A stretch of DNA of 64,000 bases from Bacillota bacterium (GCA_021799275.1 JAJZAT010000011.1:27463-91462); one strand, 5' to 3'. Positions 55,743-63,980 are shown, counted from the stretch's first letter. Made by a program: numbers and translations. The notes: generated by a model not told the origin, from the sequence alone.

Positions 55743-56273
55743 TTGCAGCTCGAGTTGAAGGTGAACGGACGCCTGGTACGGCGTGACGTCGAACCGCGCA
55801 CGCTGCTCGTGGATCTGCTGCGCGACGAGCTCGCGCTGACAGGCACCAAGGTTGGCTGCGACACGAGCCAGTGCGGCGCGTGCACCGTGCTGCTCGATGG
55901 GCACGCGGTCAAGTCGTGCAACATGCTCGCCCTGCAGGCGCAGGGATGCGACGTGGTGACGATCGAGGGGCTCAGGGATCTGGTCCCCGAGGAGGTGCGG
56001 GAGGAGGGTCTCCACCCCCTGCAGGCGGCGTTCTGGAACGAGGACGGTCTGCAGTGCGGCTACTGCACGCCGGGCATGATCCTCTCGGCGTGCGACCTTC
56101 TCAAGGAGAATCCGCATCCCAGCGAGGAAGAGGTCCGCCAGGGCATCGAGGGCAACATCTGCCGCTGCACCGGCTACCAGCCGATCGTGTTCGCGGTGCG
56201 CAAGGCCGCGGACGTGCTGGCCGACGCTGGCATCGATCCGCTTGGCTTGCCGCGCCAGGAGGCGGGACGATGA
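55743..56273 (+). CDS. coxS: Molybdenum hydroxylase small subunit ([2Fe-2S], CoxS/XdhC-like)
   Basis: A 176-residue electron-transfer subunit with two [2Fe-2S] clusters. The first is plant ferredoxin-type ([16 protein letters not shown] and KSC), the second helical ([18 protein letters not shown] and [11 protein letters not shown]). TTG 55743 is the start, nine bases after AGGAGGTG. Such subunits partner a FAD subunit (next gene) and a Mo-binding large subunit, which is not found nearby. The substrate (CO, xanthine or another) is therefore unknown; the symbol is used for its family only. Confidence 0.88.
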   Translation: MQLELKVNGRLVRRDVEPRTLLVDLLRDELALTGTKVGCDTSQCGACTVLLDGHAVKSCNMLALQAQGCDVVTIEGLRDLVPEEVREEGLHPLQAAFWNEDGLQCGYCTPGMILSACDLLKENPHPSEEEVRQGIEGNICRCTGYQPIVFAVRKAADVLADAGIDPLGLPRQEAGR

Positions 56274-57118
56274 TCCCCGCCGCTTTCCGCTACGAACGTC
56301 CCGTCACGATCCATGAGGCGATCGAGCTGTTGGGTCAGCCTGAAGCCAAGGCGCTCGCCGGTGGGCAGAGCCTGCTGCCGCTCTTGCGCCTGCGCATGGC
56401 GGAGCCCGAACTGCTGGTCGACTTGCAGGACATCCCCGAGCTGAGGGGCATGCGCCACGACCTCGACCAGATTTGGGTGGGGGCCTTTGTCCGCCATGTG
56501 GAACTGGCGGAGTCCGCGCCATGGCGTGTGTTGCGCGAGGCCGCCGAGGCCACGGGCGACCGCCAGGTGAGGCGCCTAGGCACGATCGGCGGGGCAACGG
56601 CCCACGCGGATCCGGCCGGCGATTTGCCCGCGGCTCTGCTTGCGCTGCACGCGGTGGTGGAGGCGGTGGGTCCGGCCGGCAGGCGCGAGATTCCGATCGA
56701 CAGGTTCATTCTCGGCCCTTTGACGACGGAACTCGCTCCCGACGAAGTGCTCACGGGTCTCAGGCTGCCGCAGCCGAAGTCCGGCACAGGCTCGAGCTAC
56801 CGCAAGCTGCGCCAGAAGGCGTCCGGCTTCGCCCTTGCGGGGGTCGGTGCGATGGTGCGCATCGAGGCCGGCCGCTGCGTGGAGGTCGGCATCGGGGTCA
56901 CCGGCGTCGGGCTCCAGCCTTATGCCGCCGAAGCGGCCGAAGGGCGCCTGGTCGGCACACCACTCGGCGATGCCGACGTCGAGGCCGCCCTCGAGGCGCT
57001 CCTTGAGGGCGTGGATGTCCAGGAAGATGCCTACGCCTCCGCCGATTACCGCGCCAAGATGTGTCGGCTCTGCGCGACGCAGGCCCTGGAGAGCGCCAGG
57101 GCTGAGGCCCTCGGGTAG
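56270..57118 (+). CDS. coxM: Molybdenum hydroxylase FAD-binding subunit (CoxM-like)
   Basis: A 282-residue FAD subunit. [23 protein letters not shown] and [20 protein letters not shown] are the two FAD-binding motifs, and [15 protein letters not shown] near the C-terminus is family-typical. Its ATG overlaps coxS by four bases. No large subunit follows; the next gene is a short unknown protein. Confidence 0.9.
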   Translation: MIPAAFRYERPVTIHEAIELLGQPEAKALAGGQSLLPLLRLRMAEPELLVDLQDIPELRGMRHDLDQIWVGAFVRHVELAESAPWRVLREAAEATGDRQVRRLGTIGGATAHADPAGDLPAALLALHAVVEAVGPAGRREIPIDRFILGPLTTELAPDEVLTGLRLPQPKSGTGSSYRKLRQKASGFALAGVGAMVRIEAGRCVEVGIGVTGVGLQPYAAEAAEGRLVGTPLGDADVEAALEALLEGVDVQEDAYASADYRAKMCRLCATQALESARAEALG

Positions 57119-57127
57119 GCGGCCGGG

Positions 57128-57388
57128 ATGGCGGCCAACCTCGACGAGATCTGGCGGCGGTGCAGCGAACTCGAAGAGCGGCTGCACTGGCGCAGGCCTT
57201 TTCTGCCCGGGGTCTACGAGTTCACCAGCCCGCGCCGGGTGACGGCCGCGGACTATAGCCGCTCCCCGGAGAAGCAGATTGTGGCCCGTGTGCTGCAGGA
57301 ACTGCTCGATGCGGCCGAGCACGCCTTCGACTTCGAAGCGCAGCGCGCGGTCCTGGACCTCATGCAGGACCTCGAGGAAGTCGAGTAG
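57128..57388 (+). CDS. Small hypothetical protein after the FAD subunit gene
   Basis: An 86-residue acidic protein (about a third charged residues), with no recognised domain, starting nine bases after the coxM-like stop behind GGCGGCCGGG, a weak ribosome binding site. It is predicted mostly helical (ELEERLHWRR, VLQELLDAAEHAFDFEAQRAV). Co-transcription with the hydroxylase genes is likely, but its role is unknown. Confidence 0.5.
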   Translation: MAANLDEIWRRCSELEERLHWRRPFLPGVYEFTSPRRVTAADYSRSPEKQIVARVLQELLDAAEHAFDFEAQRAVLDLMQDLEEVE

Positions 57389-57441
57389 AGGCTCTGTCCA
57401 ATCGGGTCGAACGGTAGCAGGAAGGCGGATGCCAGTAGTGG

Positions 57442-57473
57442 AAAGGTGTGTGCCTTGGGGGGCACACACCTTT
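57442..57473 (+). terminator. Hairpin directly before the secreted propeller gene
   Basis: A perfect 13-bp inverted repeat (aaaggtgtgtgcc / ggcacacaccttt) with a 6-base loop ttgggg, ending five bases before the ATG at 57478. The A-start and T-end are terminator-like for the upstream operon, but its closeness to the next start means it could also hide the G-rich ribosome binding site in the loop and regulate translation. Confidence 0.6.
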
Positions 57474-57477
57474 GCGC

Positions 57478-59451
57478 ATGCGTCGGTTCCTGGGAGTTCT
57501 GCTTGCCGGCTTGCCGCTGCTTCTCGCGGCGACGCCCACCTTCGCCTCGACCTACCTGCCGACGGCGAAATTCGCCATGCATTTCGTCGGAGATCCTGTG
57601 CAGGTCACCCACACGCCAGCGGCCCTCGTCGGACCGAACCACGTCTACGAGGTCTCGAACGGCATGCCTCCGACCCTCTGCGAGTTCTCCGTGAGCGGGC
57701 AGGAGATCGCGTGCGTCCGGCTTGGTCACGGCTACAACGCGTGGGCAGTCGCGAGAGGTACGGACGGCACCATCTACACAGGGGTCACAGCCAATTCCGA
57801 CACTCGCCTCGGTTATCTCTACGCCTGGCACCCGGGCGCCAAGGCGGCCAAGGTCGTCGCGACGATGAAAGCCGACGCGATCTGGTCTCTTGCGGTCGAC
57901 CCGGCTACGGGCCTCGTATGGATCGGCGCCCAGTCGGTCTACTCCTACGATCCCTCGACGGGGCAGTTGAAGGACTATGGCCTCCTGGGTCAGGCAGGCG
58001 AGAGCCAGGTGCACGCCATCGCGGCCTACGATGGCACCGTCTACGCTGGACTGACGCCTTACGCGGAGGTTGCGCAGCTCGACCCGTCCACCGGTGGGGC
58101 GACGGTGTTCCAGGACATGCGCAGCCATACCTCGGGCGTCCAGCGCATCCAGGTGGACAACTCGACGACTGTGGAGATCCTCTGGGAGTCGCGGGCCCTG
58201 GACATCTACGTGAACGGCCAGCAACAGAACGGCTATCCCCACCTCAGCGCAGCCTACCAGCCTTCCGTGCCCATCGGAGGACAGACCTACACCTTCTTGC
58301 CGGACGGCAGGATCGCGGGGGGCTGGAACGACAGCGCAAGCGTGACGCCGACCTTCGTCGACTTCCCCTCGACGCTCTCGTTCCTGGCGCAGACGCCGGT
58401 CGTGGCGTCGGGCAGCGTGGGCGGGCAACTGGTCGGCGTACTCAACACGGGCTCGATCGTCACCGTCACACCAGGGGTTACCGCTTGGCAGTTCGGCTTG
58501 GCCGAAACAAACCTGCCGGGAACGCCGGGCATCATCACGGCCATGTACAGGGATGCCGACGGTTCGCTCTGGGCGTCGCCCTACATCGGCGGTGAGATCA
58601 CGCACATCGTGAACGGCACCTTTACGCGCTTCGCGTTCCAGCCGCAGGCCGACAGCTTCGCGGCCTTCCATGGCACGCTGTACATCGGCGGCTACCCGGG
58701 AGCCGCGCTCTACGCCTACAACGAGGCCGAGCCGTGGAACCTGGCGGCAGGCAATCCTTCGTTGATCGGCCACATCCAGCTGCCTGGCGACCCACAGGAG
58801 ACGCGCCTCTTCGCCTTGGCCGCGGGGCCCGAAGGCGTCTATGCCGGAACGATCCCGACGGACGGGTATCTTCCGGGGGACCTCGGCTATTACGACCCCG
58901 CCACCGGCAAGCTTCAGGTCTACCCGACGCCGGTGCCCGACGAGGCGATCACATCGCTCGCCTACGCCAGCAACGGGCTGCTCGTCGGCACCACGACCGC
59001 CTTGGGCGGAACCGGCGTCGCACCCGTTCAGCGAAGCGGGCATGTCTTCCTTTGGAATCCCGCGACGCAGAGTCTCGTGACGACTTTGACCCCGCTGGCG
59101 GGTCAGGCCGTTTGGGGCGGGCTTGTCTCGACACCATGGGGCGTCTTTGGCGCCAACCGGCGGGCGGTGTTCCGGCTTGATCCGGCTACACGGGCGGTCG
59201 TGGCGCGGACGTTCAATAAGCGCGGCGGAGTTGGCGCATGGGGATCGCTGACGCACATGTACTATGGTGCCGGGCACCTCTACCTCGTCACGGGACCAGG
59301 CCAGCTCTACCTCGTGAATCTGCACACGCTACAGGCCACACCGATCTTCTGGGGCGCGGAGCAGGCGGCGATCGAGGGGAACTTCCTTTACTTCAGCGCG
59401 CAAAATAGCGTGCAGCTCTGGCGGGCGCCCCTCGCGCGCCTGGTGCCCTAG
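57478..59451 (+). CDS. Secreted beta-propeller protein of unknown function
   Basis: A 657-residue exported protein. The N-terminus is a cleavable signal (MRRFLGVLLAGLPLLLAATP, then TFASTY, with no lipobox). The rest has repeated blades with short Y-x-Y-D-P motifs, for example VYSYDPSTGQLK, AQLDPSTGG, LGYYDPATGKLQ, FLWNPATQSL and FRLDPATRAV, as in quinoprotein/NHL or PQQ-like propellers. No catalytic site was recognised. It may be a binding or scaffold protein at the cell surface. It resembles in style the lipoprotein at 46.3 kb, but the repeats are different. Confidence 0.72.
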   Translation: MRRFLGVLLAGLPLLLAATPTFASTYLPTAKFAMHFVGDPVQVTHTPAALVGPNHVYEVSNGMPPTLCEFSVSGQEIACVRLGHGYNAWAVARGTDGTIYTGVTANSDTRLGYLYAWHPGAKAAKVVATMKADAIWSLAVDPATGLVWIGAQSVYSYDPSTGQLKDYGLLGQAGESQVHAIAAYDGTVYAGLTPYAEVAQLDPSTGGATVFQDMRSHTSGVQRIQVDNSTTVEILWESRALDIYVNGQQQNGYPHLSAAYQPSVPIGGQTYTFLPDGRIAGGWNDSASVTPTFVDFPSTLSFLAQTPVVASGSVGGQLVGVLNTGSIVTVTPGVTAWQFGLAETNLPGTPGIITAMYRDADGSLWASPYIGGEITHIVNGTFTRFAFQPQADSFAAFHGTLYIGGYPGAALYAYNEAEPWNLAAGNPSLIGHIQLPGDPQETRLFALAAGPEGVYAGTIPTDGYLPGDLGYYDPATGKLQVYPTPVPDEAITSLAYASNGLLVGTTTALGGTGVAPVQRSGHVFLWNPATQSLVTTLTPLAGQAVWGGLVSTPWGVFGANRRAVFRLDPATRAVVARTFNKRGGVGAWGSLTHMYYGAGHLYLVTGPGQLYLVNLHTLQATPIFWGAEQAAIEGNFLYFSAQNSVQLWRAPLARLVP

Positions 59452-59463
59452 GAGCGGGTACGA

Positions 59464-59504
59464 AAGTGCCCGGCACAAGGGACGACTCCCAGTGCCGGGC
59501 GCTT
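59464..59504. terminator. Bidirectional terminator between the propeller and EAL genes
   Basis: A 13-bp stem with one G-T pair (aagtgcccggcac / gtgccgggcgctt) around a 15-base loop, between two converging genes. The outer A/T pairs suit a terminator on both strands. Confidence 0.7.
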
Positions 59505-59515
59505 GCACCACGCGA

Positions 59516-60292
59516 TCAGAGCGTTTCGTCAACTGGGGTGGGCAATGGGCCGATCCGATGGCGCGCCGACGTGACAGTCTCGATGACAGCTCCGCGCAAG
59601 AGCGTGGCGGTGGCAGCGATCCTGCGCCGGTTGGGCACCAGCTTCGGTCGACTGAGGTAATGGCCCTGGCCGTAGGTAAAGCCGGCTCGCCTGGCGGCGC
59701 AGAGATCCTCGCCGGTCTCGATGCCCTTGGCGATCAACTCCATGCCGAGGTCTCGGGCGACCTGGATCATGCTGCGGGCGATCGCGAAGCGGCGTCTGTC
59801 GTCGGCGATTCCGCGAACCAGCTCGCCGCTGAGCTTCAGGCCGCGCGGACGAAGGTTGAGGATGCTCTCGATATTGCCGTGCTGCTCACCGTAGTTGTCC
59901 AGATACACGCTGAAGTGGTCCTGCTGCAGGCGCTGCAGAAGCTCCGGAGGTGTGCTGGTGGTTTCGTCGACTTCGATTGCGAGGTGCGGGTATCTGCTGC
60001 GCAGCGGGGGGATGTGGCTGTCGACGTTGAGAAAGAGGATCTCATTACCTTGGAGAAAGCGCTCGGCAGCCAGCAAGGCAAGACCCTGCGCTCGCGCTTC
60101 GAGCTCGAGGAGCCAATGCTCCTTGCGCGCTCTGCGCAGGAGGGCCTTCGGGTGAACGTCGCTGCCGTCGGGGCCGCGCAGGAGAGCCTCGAAGCCATGA
60201 ACGCGGCCAGTGCGAAGATCCATGATGGGCTGCAGGGCAACGGTGAGGGTGTCCAGGCGCACATTGTCCGTCGCAGTGTACAACGTCGTCAT
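59516..60292 (-). CDS. EAL-domain protein with altered active site (EAL 1)
   Basis: A 258-residue stand-alone EAL domain, the fold of cyclic-di-GMP phosphodiesterases. The EAL motif is present as FEALLRG (Glu35), as are the Asn of FLNVDS, the Glu of IEVDE, the Lys of LKLSGELV, the Glu of GIETGED and the Gln of YGQGHYLSRP. The usual metal-binding D-D-F-G-T-G reads LDNYGEQHGN, with the second Asp changed to Asn. This suggests weak or lost hydrolysis, perhaps c-di-GMP binding instead. The protein is clearly paralogous to the EAL protein at 63.0 kb. ATG follows GGAGG, six bases away. It is divergent from the HTH-TPR regulator. Confidence 0.85.
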   Translation of the reverse strand: MTTLYTATDNVRLDTLTVALQPIMDLRTGRVHGFEALLRGPDGSDVHPKALLRRARKEHWLLELEARAQGLALLAAERFLQGNEILFLNVDSHIPPLRSRYPHLAIEVDETTSTPPELLQRLQQDHFSVYLDNYGEQHGNIESILNLRPRGLKLSGELVRGIADDRRRFAIARSMIQVARDLGMELIAKGIETGEDLCAARRAGFTYGQGHYLSRPKLVPNRRRIAATATLLRGAVIETVTSARHRIGPLPTPVDETL

Positions 60293-60392
60293 GGGTGCCT
60301 CCAGGCGGTTCCGGCTGCGAAACCCGCCAGACCATGTGCTTTCGGCCGCGACCGCGCCGTCCGGACGGGTTTCGAAATCCTTTCGCTGTAGT

Positions 60393-60422
60393 TTGCGTCA
60401 GCGTGCAGTCTTTGGGTATATG
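60393..60422 (+). promoter_or_regulatory. Candidate promoter of the first HTH-TPR gene
   Basis: TTGCGT (60393-60398) and TATATG (60417-60422) are 18 bases apart, 33 bases before the GTG start. The region is A+T-rich and shared with the divergent EAL gene, so both could be controlled from here. The match to consensus is moderate. Confidence 0.4.
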
Positions 60423-60454
60423 TTTTACCTACAGGAATGTGACGAGGTCAGGCC

Positions 60455-61666
60455 GTGAGCATAGACACCGTTCTCAGGGAGCAGCGAACGCAGTTGGGTT
60501 TAACCGTCGCCCAGGCGGCCAGCCGGGGTGGCGTAACTCGTTCGTACCTTTCCATGGTGGAGACGGGACAGCGGGCACCGAACCCGGAGGTGCTCGTACG
60601 GTTTACCAATACGCTCGGTATTCCGGCTGAGGCTTGGCTGCCTGCCTTTCTCGAGGACGAATGGCGGTGTCAGCGACTAGTCAGCCTTGGTCGTGCGTTG
60701 TTTGAAGCGAGCGACTATACAGCCGCACGGCGCGCTTTGACAAGGGCTTTGCACGCAAGTCGTTTTGATAGCAACGGCCGGTACAATAGTGAGATCTACA
60801 TGCTGCTGGGCCGCGTACGTTATGCTGAAGGCCGTTATGGGCAGGCTCTTCGGTGGCTCCGTCGGGTTTCCCGCGCAGTAAGTCATTCACAGGATGTGCG
60901 GTTGAAGGCTGCTACGGACTTTAACCTTGCGCAATGCATGGCCAAAGCTGGGCACGAGATCGAGGCACTCGCAAAGTACGACGCAGCAGTAAGCGGATTT
61001 CGAACTTTGCGGCTCTGGGCGCTCGTTGGGAAGGTGTGGCTTGCCAAGGGTAACCTTCTGCTTGATCAGAGCATGTACATGGAAGCCCACGAGGCGTACC
61101 GCAACGCGGTGCGTTTCCTGAAGGGGCAACCGTTTCAGGATGACGCCCTGTTGGGAGTCGCGATCACGATGATGTTCGTGCAAGGTCCGTCCGCCTCCGT
61201 GCCACTGTTCCGGAAGATCATCGACGGTGAACACACAAGCGTGATCGTCCGTGCAAAGGCCTGTGACAATCTCGCCACAGCCCTGCGAGAGTTGGGCTTG
61301 TACCAAGAAGCCGTAAGCCAGGCAAGATCGGCCCTTGAGACACGCGACCAGCTTCCGCCGAGGCTTGTAGCTGCACTCCTTGCCGAGGAGGCACTTTCTT
61401 ACGCGCGTATGGGCGATCTTGGATCAGTTCTCAAGACAGTAGAAGAATACAAAATGGTTTTAGGCGAGAAAGACGGACAGGACATCGCAGCAATGCGCAT
61501 TCTGGCCAGAGTACTAAGAGTAGAGCCGCCGCAGGAGCGGGTTAACGGCGTGGTGGCCGACGACCATGAGCACCATGTGAGGGAGGCTCTGCAGATCCTT
61601 CAAAGCACGCGGAACGCCGAGACGGCTGCACGACGAAACGGGGGGACGTCTGTCGAACCAGCATGA
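60455..61666 (+). CDS. XRE-family HTH regulator with TPR repeats, RRNPP-like (regulator 1)
   Basis: A 403-residue protein. Residues about 5-62 are an XRE helix-turn-helix (LREQRTQLGLTVAQAASRGG, then SYLSMVETGQRAPNPEVL). The remaining 330 residues are helical repeats of TPR type (SEIYMLLGRVRYAEGRYGQAL, AKGNLLLDQSMYMEAHEAY, DNLATALRELGLYQEAV). This build and length match RRNPP peptide-receptor regulators such as NprR. The protein is a close paralogue of the next gene. Base composition is about 53% G+C in a sampled line (32 of 60), against about 75% in a sampled host gene, which suggests acquisition. The GTG start has only a weak site (GAGGTCAGG). A signal peptide gene lies 2.1 kb downstream. 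Confidence 0.82.
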   Translation: MSIDTVLREQRTQLGLTVAQAASRGGVTRSYLSMVETGQRAPNPEVLVRFTNTLGIPAEAWLPAFLEDEWRCQRLVSLGRALFEASDYTAARRALTRALHASRFDSNGRYNSEIYMLLGRVRYAEGRYGQALRWLRRVSRAVSHSQDVRLKAATDFNLAQCMAKAGHEIEALAKYDAAVSGFRTLRLWALVGKVWLAKGNLLLDQSMYMEAHEAYRNAVRFLKGQPFQDDALLGVAITMMFVQGPSASVPLFRKIIDGEHTSVIVRAKACDNLATALRELGLYQEAVSQARSALETRDQLPPRLVAALLAEEALSYARMGDLGSVLKTVEEYKMVLGEKDGQDIAAMRILARVLRVEPPQERVNGVVADDHEHHVREALQILQSTRNAETAARRNGGTSVEPA

Positions 61667-61687
61667 TAGCAACTACGTAAAGTGAAG

Positions 61688-61693
61688 TATAAT
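61688..61693 (+). promoter_or_regulatory. -10 box of regulator 2
   Basis: A perfect TATAAT lies 35 bases before the TTG start of the second HTH-TPR gene. No good -35 box is seen at 16-18 bases upstream, which suggests an activator-dependent or weak promoter. Confidence 0.4.
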
Positions 61694-61728
61694 GGCCCTT
61701 GCAGTATCGGATGGGCGGGGGCGAGGCA

Positions 61729-62910
61729 TTGAACATCGGCGATGTTCTGCGCACGCGTCGCAAGTCCTTGCAGCTCACCGTGACCGTTGAGGCCCAGCGG
61801 GCCGAGTTACCTCGTTCGTACCTCTCAATGATTGAACGCGGGCGTCGGAGCCCAAGTGCCAAGGCTCTACTGCGGATCGTCCAAGTCCTCGACATGACGG
61901 CGGATATGTGGCTGACGCAATGGATTCGTGAAGAGAGCCATTGCGAACGCCTTCTCGAGGTTGGTCGGGAACTGTTGGCGCAAGGCGACAACGGAAGCGC
62001 TAGGGTGGCTTTGAGCCGTGCGCTGATCGTCAGCAGAAACAGCGGGAAAGCGCGCTGCTTCGCCGCTGTCGTTTACGTGCTGGGACGTCTCCATTTCTCG
62101 CAGGGCCGTTACGCGCGAGCAAGGCGTTGCTTCGAGCGGCACTTGAGCTGGGCCCGGCGTTCCGCTGACGCCTATACCCTTGGCGTTGCAACGTACAGTC
62201 TGGGGCTAACGCTTGGGCAAATGGGACGCGATGTCGAGGCGGTAGCGAAACTCGATGAATCCATTCGTCTGTTCGGCAAGCAGCACATGACGGCTGAACT
62301 AGGGCGCGCTTGGCTTGCGAGGGCGAACAGACTACTCGCCATGCGCATGTATTCCCAAGCAGACGTGAGCTATCGTCGCGCTGCGCACCTTCTGCGGGGT
62401 AGGCCGCACTACCTGGACGCACGGTTGGGTATGGCTATCACGGCGTTGGCGCTTCGGGGTCCCGATGCCGCAAATCCAGTGCTCCGAAGCATTCTGCGTC
62501 TGAAGACGGCAGATCAGACGGTAATGGCAGAGGCACTTGCTTATACCGCTGTCGCACTGCGCTGGTCGGGGCGGTACGAGGAAGCCCTTCTTCAGCTACG
62601 TAAGGCGCTAGAACTCCGTGACCTGTTACCCCGTGGAGTTCTTGCGGCGCTCCTGGCTGAAACTGCCCTCTGCCAGACGTTCGAGGGCCGGGTCGAACTG
62701 GCCCGCCTTACGCTTGAGGACTACCGGCGCGCGGGAGACGATGCGGACAGTTCGAATATTGCTGTCATGAGCATCCTCGCCGAGATCCTGGGCGTAGAAC
62801 GGCCAGATTCTCCGATCCCCCCGGATGTCAAGGATGGCCATGAGCGACGTTTGACCGCGGCCCTTCAGCTCCTTCGAGATCAGCCGACTCCACTGGAATC
62901 ACAGGGATGA
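61729..62910 (+). CDS. XRE-family HTH regulator with TPR repeats, RRNPP-like (regulator 2)
   Basis: A 393-residue paralogue of the gene at 60455, with the same layout: XRE helix-turn-helix at about residues 3-60 (LRTRRKSLQLTVTVEAQRAE, SYLSMIERGRRSPSAKALLR), then TPR helices to the end. The HTH core R-S-Y-L-S-M-x-E-x-G-x-R-x-P is shared. The TTG at 61729 is chosen because it begins MNIGDVLRTRRKS and a G-rich site lies before it; upstream in-frame codons are less likely. Its lower G+C matches regulator 1. It converges with the second EAL gene. Confidence 0.82.
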   Translation: MNIGDVLRTRRKSLQLTVTVEAQRAELPRSYLSMIERGRRSPSAKALLRIVQVLDMTADMWLTQWIREESHCERLLEVGRELLAQGDNGSARVALSRALIVSRNSGKARCFAAVVYVLGRLHFSQGRYARARRCFERHLSWARRSADAYTLGVATYSLGLTLGQMGRDVEAVAKLDESIRLFGKQHMTAELGRAWLARANRLLAMRMYSQADVSYRRAAHLLRGRPHYLDARLGMAITALALRGPDAANPVLRSILRLKTADQTVMAEALAYTAVALRWSGRYEEALLQLRKALELRDLLPRGVLAALLAETALCQTFEGRVELARLTLEDYRRAGDDADSSNIAVMSILAEILGVERPDSPIPPDVKDGHERRLTAALQLLRDQPTPLESQG

Positions 62911-62917
62911 GATAAAG

Positions 62918-62958
62918 GCCCCGTCGCGCCGCATCTCTCACAATGCACGCGACGGGGC
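62918..62958. terminator. Hairpin between regulator 2 and the second EAL gene
   Basis: A perfect 11-bp stem (gccccgtcgcg / cgcgacggggc) with a 19-base loop lies between converging genes. On the minus strand it is followed by ctttatctc, a short T-rich run. Confidence 0.7.
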
Positions 62959-63010
62959 GAAAGATTACGGCGGCTGAACAGACTTCCCGATGAATGCGGC
63001 CTTGCGCTAG

Positions 63011-63769
63011 CTACAAGCTTGAAGCGACAAGGCGGAAGCGCGCAGACGTGACACGCTCGATCACCAAGTCGGATAGGAGTTGGCTGACTCTGTTGATTTC
63101 CTGCCGATCCGGGTCCACCACGGGTCGGCCGAGATAGTAGCCCTGGCCCAGAGTAAAGCCGGCGCGGCGGGAGGCTACGAGATCCTCGCTGGTCTCGATG
63201 CCCTCAGCCACCAGCTCCATGCCGAGGTCCGACGCAAGAGACGACAGCGCTCGAGCGATTGCGAAGCGCCGGACGTCCTGGCTGATGCCTCGGACAATCG
63301 AGCGGTCCACCTTGATCCCACACGGACGGATGTCCAGGATCCGCGCCAGGTTGCCATGGGAGACCCCGTAGTCATCCAGGTAGAGCTTCATGCCCTGCCT
63401 GCGCAGGTTCTCCACTTGGTGGTGGCTGACATCCTGGGCTTCGCTTACTTCCATGACGACATGAGGGTAGCTATGCGGGGGCATCGGGAAACGGACGTCG
63501 CCATTGAGAAAGAGGACTTCCTCCCCCTCAAGGTAGCGCTCAGCCGCTTCGAACGCTAGAGACCTCGCGCGATCCTCCAGCTCACCGAGCCAGTGCTCAC
63601 GCCGGGCGCGGCGGAACAAAGCCGGCGGGTTGATGTCGCTTCCAGCCGGGCCGCGCAGCAGAGCCTCAAAACCGTGCACCTTGCCAGTCCTCAGATTCAG
63701 GACCGGCTGCAGGGCCACGGTGAGCTCCTGGAGACGCACACCGGTTGCAAGGTTGGTCGAAGTGGCCAT
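63011..63769 (-). CDS. EAL-domain protein (EAL 2)
   Basis: A 252-residue stand-alone EAL protein, paralogue of EAL 1. The active site is closer to complete: FEALLRG (Glu35), FLNGD, MEVSEAQD, LYLDDYGVSHGN with both aspartates kept, GIKVDRSIVRG, AEGIETSED and LGQGYYLGRP. A functional c-di-GMP phosphodiesterase is plausible, though the loop after the two aspartates departs from the usual GTGYSS. The ATG at 63769 follows GGAGG five bases before it. It lies 37 bases downstream of the small secreted-peptide gene on the same strand, so they may form an operon. Confidence 0.87.
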   Translation of the reverse strand: MATSTNLATGVRLQELTVALQPVLNLRTGKVHGFEALLRGPAGSDINPPALFRRARREHWLGELEDRARSLAFEAAERYLEGEEVLFLNGDVRFPMPPHSYPHVVMEVSEAQDVSHHQVENLRRQGMKLYLDDYGVSHGNLARILDIRPCGIKVDRSIVRGISQDVRRFAIARALSSLASDLGMELVAEGIETSEDLVASRRAGFTLGQGYYLGRPVVDPDRQEINRVSQLLSDLVIERVTSARFRLVASSL

Positions 63770-63806
63770 GGGTACCTCCATCTGATTCCGAGTCGGTTCG
63801 AGTTGG

Positions 63807-63980
63807 TTAGATGACTCCCGGGTCGCCGGGGCTGGCGGCAGAATCAGGCTGGATAAGGGAGGAAGCGAGGTAGTGGTGGCTGGTGGTGGTGGCGACGGAA
63901 GCGGCGGGAGCCTGGGCGACGGCGAGGGCGGGGATGACCACGATCGCGGCGGCTACGAGGACGTCAACGATGCGCTTCAT
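63807..63980 (-). CDS. Small secreted peptide, possible signalling propeptide
   Basis: A 57-codon gene on the minus strand. The ATG at 63980 is preceded by AGGAGGAG eight bases away, a very strong ribosome binding site. The product begins MKRIVDVLVAAAIVVIPALA and continues VAQAPAAS, a typical signal peptide with a likely cleavage after AQA. The remaining 30-odd residues are Ser/Thr/Ala/His/Pro-rich with no cysteine (TTTSHHYLASSLIQPDSAAS, PGDPGVI). It resembles Phr/NprX-type propeptides in size and layout and lies upstream of EAL 2, beside two RRNPP-like regulators. The role as a signal is inferred. Confidence 0.72.
   Translation of the reverse strand: MKRIVDVLVAAAIVVIPALAVAQAPAASVATTTSHHYLASSLIQPDSAASPGDPGVI

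Noticed and set aside
60210..60458. 82-codon plus-strand frame ending at the start of regulator 1, considered as a leader peptide
   Set aside because: It overlaps the divergent EAL gene for part of its length, has no signal sequence and no ribosome binding site.
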